A model generated the notes under the pieces. That model did not search any database. It saw nothing but the letters and a program-made list of their open reading frames with translations, and was not told the DNA's origin. A program made the translations under genes and the position numbers. A stretch of DNA of 64,000 nt, taken from assembly GCA_023666965.1 (NCBI GenBank), contig JAMPAZ010000001.1, forward strand, positions 987,222-1,051,221. Direction: 5' to 3'. This document shows positions 44,020-52,612 of this stretch, piece by piece (positions within the stretch are counted from its first letter, which is position 1; every line of letters starts with the position of its first letter). Source of the stretch: Muribaculum sp. (GTDB taxonomy: Bacteria > Bacteroidota > Bacteroidia > Bacteroidales > Muribaculaceae).

Positions 44020-45129
44020 TTATTGAGAAATAACTCCTGAATTTACGAGTATCTCCTTGATGATAGGGGCAATGTGGCTTACCACTCTGTCAAGTCCGAG
44101 ATCAGTCGGATGCACTCCGTCGACAGTTGCCTCATGGTCGGTACCGAGTGGCATACCCGGATTTATGAAGTAGACATTGTCGTAGGTGTCCATGATTTTC
44201 TTCATTCCTCGCGAAGCGGCTTCTCGTTTCTCTGACTCAAATTTCCTCTTTGTCGTGTCAAAGTTTCCCGATTCCCGAATTTCGGTCTGAAGAAAAATCA
44301 GCGGTGTAGTCGGGTGGGCTGCCCTGATTTTCTTTACAAACGGCTCGAGACGTTCGTCAATCTGTTCGGCCGAAGGGTTGGAGAACGTGTCGAAAATGAA
44401 TGCATCGGCTTCTGAGTCGGCGGCTACGTCCGCGAAAAAGTCTTCTAACTTGCATTGGCCGCTTGCTCCAAGATTTGCCGCCTCCACGCCGAATATGCGT
44501 TGAAGTCTGGCCGGATAAGCCATTCCCGGACGGCTGATGCCGCTTCCGTGGGTTATACTTGAACCCATAACCACAATTTTCTTATCGAATGGATTTGGTA
44601 TAGGTTCGATAACGGCTCCGCTGTCCACTCCTATTTCAAGATTGTGTACGCAGTCATAAACGGGCAGATAAAGCATGCACTCCTTCATCGAGCTGTCCAT
44701 ATTGGCTACGATGGTCGACTTATGCTCTTTTCCGACATATTTGGGCTTGCCGTAGCCTGCAAATATCCATTTCCCGTCGTCGCGAATATACAAGTCGAGA
44801 CCTTTTTGAGCGATTACAGTCGTGTTGACACCCTTTGAGTTGTCGTCAGTGGTCCATTTTGCATAAATGTTGGGACTGTCGGTGCGGAACAAAACGGCTA
44901 TGCCGGTCGACATGCCATAATACTCGCGTACCTTATCCGTGAGTCCGGGATATTTATCAACCTCAATCCGTTTAAGCGGCTCACCCCCCGGCTGTGCCTT
45001 ATTGATTACCGTAAGGCTGTCGGCCGCGTCTATGTAGTCGACTTTCTTCGTGTCGGCTCCAAAAGCTTCCGATGCGGCAGTGGCGAACATTGCCGCCACT
45101 GTCATCAGTGAGATAAGATTAATCTTCAT
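44020..45129 (-). CDS. Exported SGNH/GDSL hydrolase with N-terminal beta domain
   Basis: A 369-residue precursor with signal peptide (MFATAASEAFGA). An N-terminal beta-sandwich (30-180) of the kind that precedes SGNH domains in Bacteroidetes enzymes is followed by the catalytic part: IVVMGSSITHGSGISR with the Ser nucleophile, NLGASGQ (block II), and DGVHPTDLGLDR with the Asp-His pair. It is probably a carbohydrate or lipid esterase of the periplasm. The start overlaps the end of the upstream transporter gene by 11 bp, so it belongs to the GDPD-containing operon. In that context deacylation of lysophospholipid or acyl-glycerol products is a possible role. Confidence 0.85.
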   Translation of the reverse strand: MKINLISLMTVAAMFATAASEAFGADTKKVDYIDAADSLTVINKAQPGGEPLKRIEVDKYPGLTDKVREYYGMSTGIAVLFRTDSPNIYAKWTTDDNSKGVNTTVIAQKGLDLYIRDDGKWIFAGYGKPKYVGKEHKSTIVANMDSSMKECMLYLPVYDCVHNLEIGVDSGAVIEPIPNPFDKKIVVMGSSITHGSGISRPGMAYPARLQRIFGVEAANLGASGQCKLEDFFADVAADSEADAFIFDTFSNPSAEQIDERLEPFVKKIRAAHPTTPLIFLQTEIRESGNFDTTKRKFESEKREAASRGMKKIMDTYDNVYFINPGMPLGTDHEATVDGVHPTDLGLDRVVSHIAPIIKEILVNSGVISQ

Positions 45130-46501
45130 TGTATTCTCGTTTTTTGTTTAAAAGAGGGAGCAGGAACGACACTACCGATGCACCGAGCCAAAATATGGCT
45201 ACCGGTCCAAAGTCGTAGTGCTTCACTCCGTCTGCCGCGATGGTGATGTGCGAGTCGATAAGCCAGCCTGAGGCTATGTCCTGGATTCCTGCGGCGACGT
45301 ATGACGCAATTCCCACTACGCCGATAGCGGCTCCTGTGGCTCTGCGCGGAACTATGTCGATTGCCATCAGGCCTCCGAGGAAACATATAAGTACTCCGAT
45401 GGCGATACCGAACAACACCATTGACAGCATGTTGACCCACAGCGAATCGCCTCCGTAGAGGAATAGTGCCAGCGACACTGAGTTCAGAACGCCGAATATA
45501 AGCGCCGGAATCTTCCTGTCGCCCTTAAACAGTTTATCTGAAAACCATCCGGACAAGACCGTTCCTAATATGCCGAGCAGGGCATTGATGGAGATTATTG
45601 AAAGGGCTTCCGCATCGCTGAATCCTTTAGATTCCTGTAAGAACAGCATTCCCCATCCGTTAATGGCATAGCGGGATACGTACATGAATGCGCTCGCGGC
45701 CGCGAGAATCCATACGGCTGGTGTCCGAAGCACCATCTTTTGAATCTCTTTTGTCGACATTTTTGCCGTGGTAGCCGAGGTCTTTTCCCCCGCAAGTTCT
45801 TCTACACTCGGAAGTCCGCTTGACTGCGGAGTGTCGTGCAGGAACATGGTTATTAATGTTATACCAATTAATCCGGCTATAGCCGAGCCGAAGAACCCTG
45901 CCTGCCAACCTGCGTATGAAACGATGCTGCCTACGAATATGAAAGAGAAAAATTCACCGAGATTATGGCTCGCGGAGAAAAAACCATAATATGTGCCTCT
46001 TTCTTTGAGCGGAAACCAGCGCGACAATGAGATTATTGCCGGAGGCGCACCCATCGACTGTGCCCATCCGTTGATGCACCACATAATTGCAAACGAAACA
46101 AATATTGCCATAGTGGGTATGACCGATGTCGACATACCCATTAGTCCCATTATTCCGTTGGCCAAAGTAGATAGTATCAGTCCGGTGGCCATGAAGCGTT
46201 TGATATTACAGTAGTCGGCCACGAATCCGTTGACGAATTTGCCGATTGCGTATGCAAACAACAGTGCCGAGCTGATTACTCCGAGCTGAGTCGCATCGAG
46301 AGTCTCGCTGTCGATGATAGGCTTCTTCATGACGTTCAAGCTCGTACGGCAGACATAGTAAAGGCTGTAGCCTATCGTAGCCGCAAAAAAAGCCTGCAGT
46401 CTAAGCCGTTTGTAGTATCGCTGGCGTGCATCGGTTGAAGCAAATTCTTTTTCGGGAACTGGCTGGCTGATACTGTAAAATGATAGTGCCTTTTTTAGCA
46501 T
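45119..46501 (-). CDS. MFS transporter of the organophosphate:Pi antiporter type (GlpT-like)
   Basis: The 460-residue protein has 12 hydrophobic segments. The N-terminal pattern YKRLRLQAFFAATIGYSLYYVCRTSLNVMKKPI resembles the OPA family (GlpT, UhpT), where the tyrosine-rich first helix and conserved Arg take part in phosphate binding. NGWAQSMGAPPAIISLSRWFPLKERGTYYGFFSASHNLG is also OPA-like. It would exchange an organophosphate such as glycerol-3-phosphate for phosphate across the inner membrane. The neighbouring glycerophosphodiesterase gene, 12 bp upstream, supports glycerol-3-phosphate as the substrate. Confidence 0.86.
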   Translation of the reverse strand: MLKKALSFYSISQPVPEKEFASTDARQRYYKRLRLQAFFAATIGYSLYYVCRTSLNVMKKPIIDSETLDATQLGVISSALLFAYAIGKFVNGFVADYCNIKRFMATGLILSTLANGIMGLMGMSTSVIPTMAIFVSFAIMWCINGWAQSMGAPPAIISLSRWFPLKERGTYYGFFSASHNLGEFFSFIFVGSIVSYAGWQAGFFGSAIAGLIGITLITMFLHDTPQSSGLPSVEELAGEKTSATTAKMSTKEIQKMVLRTPAVWILAAASAFMYVSRYAINGWGMLFLQESKGFSDAEALSIISINALLGILGTVLSGWFSDKLFKGDRKIPALIFGVLNSVSLALFLYGGDSLWVNMLSMVLFGIAIGVLICFLGGLMAIDIVPRRATGAAIGVVGIASYVAAGIQDIASGWLIDSHITIAADGVKHYDFGPVAIFWLGASVVSFLLPLLNKKREYNED

Positions 46502-46513
46502 AATTCGATGGTT

Positions 46514-47413
46514 TTAGTCGTGCAGACCCTTTTTGCGAAGATAGGTCAGCAGAAGTTCGGGGCGGTCGGTCTGGATCATTGTGGCTCCGAATCCGATGAG
46601 TTTTCCGTAAATATCATCGGGATTGCCCTCAAATGCCGCATCGTCGCAAAGCCCTCCGTTCAGTTTGGGCCAAAGTGAGTTAACCCATAGCTTTGAGCCT
46701 TGTTCGATTACCTCCGACATGCATTTTGTAACCTCCGGAGTAAGTTGGTCCCAACATACCTCGTATGCGAGGGGAACTGTCCCGGAAGTGAGGTAGGCGT
46801 TGAACAGCTCTTGTCCGGCCGGCTTTAAAATGTCGATGATGGGCATGTACATCATGTTTTGGTTGTGCGATGCCATTTTGTCTGCTACCTCTTTCAGAGG
46901 ACTTTTACCTTTGATGAGCAGTTGATCGGTCATTCCCAGGCTATCGGAAAGTGCGAGCACAAGGTCATAGTATTGGTAACCCTTGTCAATGTTGATGACA
47001 ATACGGTCTTTGCACAACTCAAGTACCTCGAGCAGGGTAGGGACTTTGTGAGTAGTGGCAACTCCATGACCGGCGCGTAGGAACACTTTGCTCACGGAGT
47101 CCATCGTCACGTCTTCGATCAATCCTTTACCGGTGGTGGTGCGGTTAAGTGTGCGGTCGTGGCACACGACAAGTACGCTGTCGGAGGTCAGAGCCAAATC
47201 AATTTCAACAATGTCAGCTCCCATCTTGATGACAGACTCAATCCCTTTAAGCGAATTTTCAGGATAATTGCGCCAATCACCGCGGTGACATGCCACCAAT
47301 ACATTCTTTGACTTGGGGTTGTGGATTTCGTCAACAACCTTTTGCGCACGGTTCTGAGCCGTCAGGCATACCGCCGTCAGGCTCAGAAATAGTAATATGA
47401 TTGATTTTTTCAT
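46514..47413 (-). CDS. Exported glycerophosphodiester phosphodiesterase
   Basis: A 299-residue precursor with signal peptide (LFLSLTAVCLTAQN). The GDPD motifs are intact: ACHRGDWRNYPENSL (His-Arg), GADIVEIDLALTSDS (Glu and Asp metal ligands) and VVCHDRTLNRTT (catalytic His). The C-terminal DRPELLLTYLRKKG is typical. It cleaves glycerophosphodiesters such as glycerophosphoethanolamine to glycerol-3-phosphate and an alcohol in the periplasm. It lies between a surface-lipoprotein gene and the OPA-type transporter, giving a hydrolysis-then-uptake pair. Confidence 0.92.
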   Translation of the reverse strand: MKKSIILLFLSLTAVCLTAQNRAQKVVDEIHNPKSKNVLVACHRGDWRNYPENSLKGIESVIKMGADIVEIDLALTSDSVLVVCHDRTLNRTTTGKGLIEDVTMDSVSKVFLRAGHGVATTHKVPTLLEVLELCKDRIVINIDKGYQYYDLVLALSDSLGMTDQLLIKGKSPLKEVADKMASHNQNMMYMPIIDILKPAGQELFNAYLTSGTVPLAYEVCWDQLTPEVTKCMSEVIEQGSKLWVNSLWPKLNGGLCDDAAFEGNPDDIYGKLIGFGATMIQTDRPELLLTYLRKKGLHD

Positions 47414-47425
47414 CGTACGTTAAAA

Positions 47426-49117
47426 TTACCAGTTCAACACGCGCACTTTATAGACATTCAAGTCATTGACTTTAAATGTCATGCTGGGTGCCGACGCATT
47501 ATAGTTGTTGGAATAGTTTATGGTATGAGTCGACCATGCATAATCGCCTTCCGGAACGGTGGCATCGGTGTACCAAAGCTCGTCGGATGCGGGATTGTAG
47601 TTAAGCGACTTAACCTGAGTACTATTGTTGAACAGCTTCATTTCGGAGAAAGAGCCTGTGGCGATGTTGTAAAGGAACGCTTTAACGCCGGCTACGCAGA
47701 GTGTGTTGCTGTCGGCCAAAGTCAAATCATGTGCGCTTCCTTCCGGCAAAGTAACAGTCTTTTCGAGCGTCATTGAGGGAGAATCGGTGTTCCAATCCTT
47801 CAGAGAATATATCTGCATCAAATTGTGTCCGATGGCAAACATACGTTCGGTATTGTTGTCCCAAACTACTCCATGAGCAGTGTCGAGCGCGTACTTTTGG
47901 AGAATGACGTTTGGTTTATTGATGTCATAAAGTTGGACAGTGCTGTGATTTTCCGTATTGCCGTTTGAACACGCCACGGCAATTCTGTTGTTGGGTAGCA
48001 GTTCTGCCGAGTGGGCGTTAGGCACGGAGGTGGTATGGAACAATACCTCCTTGGTAGCCTTGTCGAGCAAGACGCACCATCCGTATGAGCTGGTAATCAG
48101 AAGTTTTGTCGCATTGTCTACGGGCTTACAGTCGTCGATATGGTCGCATCTTGACACTTTCAGACCTAGAATGTCTGCGATTTCAGTGGCATCCCAGCTC
48201 CAAAGAACAGCATTTTTATAGTCGCCTGACGACAGGGCCTGGTTGGCATCGACGATATACACCATGTTTGATCCGCAGACAATGAGTTGGGAGATGCCGT
48301 TCTGCGAAGTATTTACGGAGGAGTATTTTTCCCCTGAAACCAGATTGACCGGTTCCGATTCGGCGGTGGTGAACTGCTTTCCGTCGGTAGTGGTCACTTT
48401 AATTGTGTATCCGGCTGAGAGATACACCGGTGCGAGCATCACCGTAACGGCTTTACCCTCTACGGTGCAGTCTATGGGATTGGCCAAAGTCACGTTAACG
48501 GTATTTGCGGAAGCTTCCGGAGTCCATGAGTCCACATCGATTGTGATGTCGCCGGCGATTCCTTCACCGCCGTTTGATGCTATCTCGATACTTTTTACGC
48601 TATAGTTGCCACGTTGGATGTTGACATTCATTATTGCGGCATACTGCGTCAAAGCGACGGTACACCCCTCATAGCCTGACAAAAGCTTGTTGTTGTCATG
48701 TCCGAGCAGAAGAGGCTTTATGGTTCCGTCTTGCGACTGGGGAATATTGAGCGAAACTTTTCTGTCGGCCACTTTTACCGAAGCGTCAAAAGGATAATAG
48801 CTTACGACCGATGCCGTGGCGGGAGCCTCGACTTCGAATAGAAATAGCGACGACGAATGGTTGGGCAGTATCGGTGATGCGTAATATATCTTTCCGGGAT
48901 TTTCCACCACGATAAGAGGAGCGTTGTCGCCACTCGCCCATGAGGGTTGTACGGCACCGCTTTCGGTGATATACTTCTCAAGCGAAAGGGTCACTTTCGT
49001 CGGTCTGGTCTCGATTGACGCCGATGAGTCGTTGTCGTCCGAGCAAGAACATGCTAAAGGTGCTATGCCGAGCATCATCAATCCGGCAAGCATAATTCGG
49101 TTTTTTATGTAATTCAT
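47426..49117 (-). CDS. Surface lipoprotein with fimbrillin-like N-terminus and beta-propeller C-terminus
   Basis: The 563-residue precursor has a lipobox (LACSCSDDND). Residues 40-270 resemble the fimbrillin/Mfa-type beta domain (THVTLSLEKYI-like strands, VSYYPFDASVKVADRKVSLNIPQSQDGT). Residues 285-560 form repeated short strands (e.g. MVYIVDANQALSSG, YGWCVLLDKATKEVLFH, RMFAIGHNLMQIYSLKDWN), consistent with a DUF6528/YVTN-like propeller. It should face the outside of the cell as a binding component of the SusCD-type system. The ligand is unknown. Confidence 0.7.
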   Translation of the reverse strand: MNYIKNRIMLAGLMMLGIAPLACSCSDDNDSSASIETRPTKVTLSLEKYITESGAVQPSWASGDNAPLIVVENPGKIYYASPILPNHSSSLFLFEVEAPATASVVSYYPFDASVKVADRKVSLNIPQSQDGTIKPLLLGHDNNKLLSGYEGCTVALTQYAAIMNVNIQRGNYSVKSIEIASNGGEGIAGDITIDVDSWTPEASANTVNVTLANPIDCTVEGKAVTVMLAPVYLSAGYTIKVTTTDGKQFTTAESEPVNLVSGEKYSSVNTSQNGISQLIVCGSNMVYIVDANQALSSGDYKNAVLWSWDATEIADILGLKVSRCDHIDDCKPVDNATKLLITSSYGWCVLLDKATKEVLFHTTSVPNAHSAELLPNNRIAVACSNGNTENHSTVQLYDINKPNVILQKYALDTAHGVVWDNNTERMFAIGHNLMQIYSLKDWNTDSPSMTLEKTVTLPEGSAHDLTLADSNTLCVAGVKAFLYNIATGSFSEMKLFNNSTQVKSLNYNPASDELWYTDATVPEGDYAWSTHTINYSNNYNASAPSMTFKVNDLNVYKVRVLNW

Positions 49118-49186
49118 TGGTTATAGTTCGTTTCTTGGTAAATGGTACGGAAAGCGTTGTCGGCTTCCCGTACCGATTGATTTCGT

Positions 49187-51187
49187 TTATTTCAGGCAGC
49201 AGGAACCGCAAATGTCACCGCCGTGTGTACTCCAACCCGAAGCACGCTCACCGCCGACATATTTACCGACGAATATACCGTTTCCGGATGCGCTACCGAT
49301 GAATGCCGAGTAAAGCACTCCGTCCAGATAGTTGTTACCGCCCATCTGCTTCTGATTGGCATCGTCTCCGTAGCTCCATTTCTCAATCACATTGCCTGAC
49401 GGATCGAAGATGAAGTTGCTGTTGACTACCTGGCCTGACGATATGTACAGGCGACTTTCAGTGTCGACGCAGGGATGAGAGAAGTTGAATGCATTGTTGG
49501 CTGAGATATGGGTATAATCCCAGATCACCTGAGTCAGGTCGCCCGATACGCAGTAGACGTGACTGTTCTTTGAACCTACATATACGTTGCCGTTGGGAGC
49601 TACTGCCGGTTCGTAAATGTCGCCGGTTGCCACTGCAAACGCGTTGACGATGATCTTGTGGGCATTAATGTCGATTGACGATAAGAAACCTCCTGCTTGA
49701 GGAATGTAAGCGGTAGTCTTATCGGCCGCTACGGCAAATCCTGAGTTCTTAACCATATTTTTCGACAAGGCCACTGATGCTACTTCCGACCCGTCGGCTA
49801 CGTTTAAGAATGCTACTTTCTTTTGGAATCCGGCCACGAGTTCCTGTCCGTTGACGATGAGACCGCAACCTGCACTGCCTCCCGCGTAGCTCCATTTCTT
49901 TGCTCCTGAAGCGGCATCTACCGCGAATAGATTACCTGAGGCATCAACGAGGAACACTGTGGTTCCGTCGGCAGATACTGCCGGTGCCGTGCTCTGGTTC
50001 ATGGACTGGGCTTCGCCGAAGTTCCAAAGCAGTTCACCTTCATTTGATACGGCGTAGAATTGTCCTGCCGTAGTGGTGCCGTAATAGATGTCGCCGGTAA
50101 TCGGGTTAACGGTAAGCATGTTGTATGTGCCGGAAAGTGCCGAAGGAGTGTAGTGCCATTTCTCGGCTCCCGTTTCAAGGTCAAAGGCATAAAGTGCGGC
50201 TACTTTGTTGAATGTGATGATATAGATAGTCTTGCCGTCGGGCGAGAATACCGGACATGTTCCTTTGAAGCCTTCATAGTTTGTGCCGTTCATTTCCCAG
50301 CTGTCGGAGTAGACTACGTATTCACGAATATTGACTTCGAGGCTCCATGTGCGTTCAACTCCGTTGATGTTGGCCGAGAGCTTGACTGTCTGTGTCCCGA
50401 CTGAAGAGAACTTGTAGTCGACATCGGTTCCCATCCTTGACTCATTGCCGGGGAATGTCCACTTCACTTCAGTGGCGGTCGGATAGCCTTCAGTGTTAAA
50501 TGAGAAGCTGATTGTCTGGCCTACAGCGGCTGAAGTACGGCTCAAGAAGTAGGGTATGGCTGTCGTCGGCATAGCCTTAATGGTTGCCGGTTCGGATGCT
50601 CCTCGTGCATAGTCGGCGGTTAACGTGAATGTGTAGTTGATGTCGTTTTCAAGTCCGTTGACTGCATACGAGGTCTCTGTTGCGCCGATTTTGACTTCTG
50701 TCGGATTTCCGGCATTGTCAGTCTGCGCATAGCTAAGAGTATAGCCCTGTACGGAGGTCGAGGGAGTTGACCACGACAGAATAACATATTGGTCGCCCGC
50801 TTCAGCCACAAGGTCTGTCACTGGGAAGCGTGTGGTTGACGGTTGTCCGGCCACGGAAACTGCTCCTGAGATGAGCTTGCCGTAGACGGCCTGCACTGAG
50901 AACTTGTATTGTTTGCCGTTGGTCAATGACGATACATTATATTGGCGAACGTTTCCTGTACGGATTTCAATTTCGTCATCTTCCTTATACTTTATTATGA
51001 AGTCAGAGGGATTATAACCTTCTGCGGCCTCCCATGTGAGGAGTACCTCTTCATCGCCCGGAACTGCCTTAAGTTGCTCTACTTGTGGACGAGCATCGCC
51101 GGCGCTGATTACTTCGTCTTCCCAACACGATGTCATGGTGGAGATCATCGCAGTGGACATTAGGGCGAAATATATGATTTTTTTCAT
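49187..51187 (-). CDS. Surface lipoprotein with Fn3 repeats and PQQ-like beta-propeller
   Basis: The 666-residue precursor has a lipobox (STMTSCWED). Two fibronectin type III domains (about 30-120 and 120-210; VLLTWEAAEGYNPSDFIIKY, VILSWSTPSTSVQGYTLSY) are followed by a PKD-like domain (215-290). A PQQ/WD-like propeller (300-650) has repeats such as ALYAFDLETGAEKWHY and LFAVDAASGAKKWSY. It takes the place of SusE/F-type glycan-binding lipoproteins, being directly downstream of SusD. A short Cys-rich end (GDICGSCCLK) is unusual for this fold. Confidence 0.8.
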   Translation of the reverse strand: MKKIIYFALMSTAMISTMTSCWEDEVISAGDARPQVEQLKAVPGDEEVLLTWEAAEGYNPSDFIIKYKEDDEIEIRTGNVRQYNVSSLTNGKQYKFSVQAVYGKLISGAVSVAGQPSTTRFPVTDLVAEAGDQYVILSWSTPSTSVQGYTLSYAQTDNAGNPTEVKIGATETSYAVNGLENDINYTFTLTADYARGASEPATIKAMPTTAIPYFLSRTSAAVGQTISFSFNTEGYPTATEVKWTFPGNESRMGTDVDYKFSSVGTQTVKLSANINGVERTWSLEVNIREYVVYSDSWEMNGTNYEGFKGTCPVFSPDGKTIYIITFNKVAALYAFDLETGAEKWHYTPSALSGTYNMLTVNPITGDIYYGTTTAGQFYAVSNEGELLWNFGEAQSMNQSTAPAVSADGTTVFLVDASGNLFAVDAASGAKKWSYAGGSAGCGLIVNGQELVAGFQKKVAFLNVADGSEVASVALSKNMVKNSGFAVAADKTTAYIPQAGGFLSSIDINAHKIIVNAFAVATGDIYEPAVAPNGNVYVGSKNSHVYCVSGDLTQVIWDYTHISANNAFNFSHPCVDTESRLYISSGQVVNSNFIFDPSGNVIEKWSYGDDANQKQMGGNNYLDGVLYSAFIGSASGNGIFVGKYVGGERASGWSTHGGDICGSCCLK

Positions 51188-51215
51188 TTGAATATGTTTT
51201 TAGAATTTGAAAAAC

Positions 51216-52595
51216 TTAGAATCCCGGATTCTGCCAGAGAATCTTGTCATTGTTGACTATCTCAAGCTGTGATTGAGGTATAGGCATGAGCAGGTTGCGG
51301 TCTTCAATCTTGTATCCTAAATCGCTCATGGTCTTGATGGCGAGGCCGAGGCGTACCAAGTCAAACCAACGCTGTCCCTCGAGTGCGAACTCGCGGCCGC
51401 GTTCGTTGGCCAGTTCCTTAATAAATGTGGTCTTGTCGGGAACTTCAGCTGTAGTAAGTTCGGCAAGGCCTGCGCGTGTTCTGGTCTTGTTTAGCCAAGT
51501 CAGAGCGTCGCCGAGGTTTGTGGAAGCAAGAGCTTCCGCATACATCAGAACCACGTCGGCATATCGGATTAACGGGAAGTCATTGCCTACAACGGTGGTA
51601 TATACTGCATCGTATGTGTCATACCACTTTGCTATTGCATACAGATTGCCCACAGGTGTATAGTCGGTAAGCAGGTTGAGGCGGTTGTCATCGGCGCTGT
51701 AAATGGATTTGAATGCTTGTGTGGGGTTGTTGATGTCGGCCATGACAAGTGTGTTGGATGTGTACCAAAGTCCGTGCCCCTGGTCGTTGGTCTTATTGTA
51801 GTAGACTGCGAAGATTATCTCCTTGTTCATTTTGTTGTTGACATCAAACGCACGTGCCGTGGTGCTCTCCATGCCATAATAGCTGCCCTTCATGGCTTCG
51901 TCGAGCGCATTTTTGGCATCGGCCGGCTGGTCGAATGTCAAGTAGACCTTCGCGAGAAGAGCGTAGGCTGCCGTCGCTGTCACGCGGCCCACTTCTGCGC
52001 TGCGAGTCTCGGGCAACAACGTAGCGGCTTCTTTCAGGTCTTCGCTGAGAAGCTGGAGCATCTCTTCCTTGGTGCACCTCGGAATCAGTTTTGCATCCGA
52101 CGGGGTGGCTACGGTACGGGTGAGGGGAACTACGCCGAATGTGCGGTATAGGCTGAAGTAGAACCATGAGCGGAGGAACAAGAGCTCGCCGCGATACTTA
52201 TCGTAGTTGGGAAGGTCTGTACGTCCGTTCATGTGTCCCAGAACATCGTTACAGCGGTAAATGGCGTTATACCAGTTCTTCCATTGGTCTTCACAGATAC
52301 CGTTGCTGGCATCCTCTACGAAGTTGTCGAGGTTATAACGGTCCTGTGTGGATGTGGCCATTGACTCGAGAATGCATTCATCGGAACGGTAGCTGAGTTC
52401 GTTGAGGAAAAATCCTGTGGCCGACTTCAGACGCTGGTAGCAACCTCTTACACTCTGGTTGAAGTCGTCGTCCGTGTTATAGTGGTTGCCCTCAGTGATG
52501 CTGTTGCTGGGGTACTGTTCAAAGAAGTCGTCGCCGCAGGAAGTCAATGACATTGCGGTCAGAACTCCGGTCATCAGTATATATTTCAGTTTCAT
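51216..52595 (-). CDS. SusD/RagB-family nutrient-binding lipoprotein
   Basis: The 459-residue precursor has a lipobox (MSLTSCGDDFF). SusD features include EGNHYNTDDDFNQSVRGCYQ, the helical TPR-like core (GELLFLRSWFYFSLYRTFGVVPLTRTV, AAYALLAKVYLTF), NERGREFALEGQRWFDLVRLG and the final LMPIPQSQLEIVNN. It forms the lid of the SusC transporter and binds the incoming ligand at the cell surface. It follows SusC by 17 bp in the same operon. Confidence 0.94.
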   Translation of the reverse strand: MKLKYILMTGVLTAMSLTSCGDDFFEQYPSNSITEGNHYNTDDDFNQSVRGCYQRLKSATGFFLNELSYRSDECILESMATSTQDRYNLDNFVEDASNGICEDQWKNWYNAIYRCNDVLGHMNGRTDLPNYDKYRGELLFLRSWFYFSLYRTFGVVPLTRTVATPSDAKLIPRCTKEEMLQLLSEDLKEAATLLPETRSAEVGRVTATAAYALLAKVYLTFDQPADAKNALDEAMKGSYYGMESTTARAFDVNNKMNKEIIFAVYYNKTNDQGHGLWYTSNTLVMADINNPTQAFKSIYSADDNRLNLLTDYTPVGNLYAIAKWYDTYDAVYTTVVGNDFPLIRYADVVLMYAEALASTNLGDALTWLNKTRTRAGLAELTTAEVPDKTTFIKELANERGREFALEGQRWFDLVRLGLAIKTMSDLGYKIEDRNLLMPIPQSQLEIVNNDKILWQNPGF

Positions 52596-52612
52596 GATGT
52601 TATGTTCAGTAT

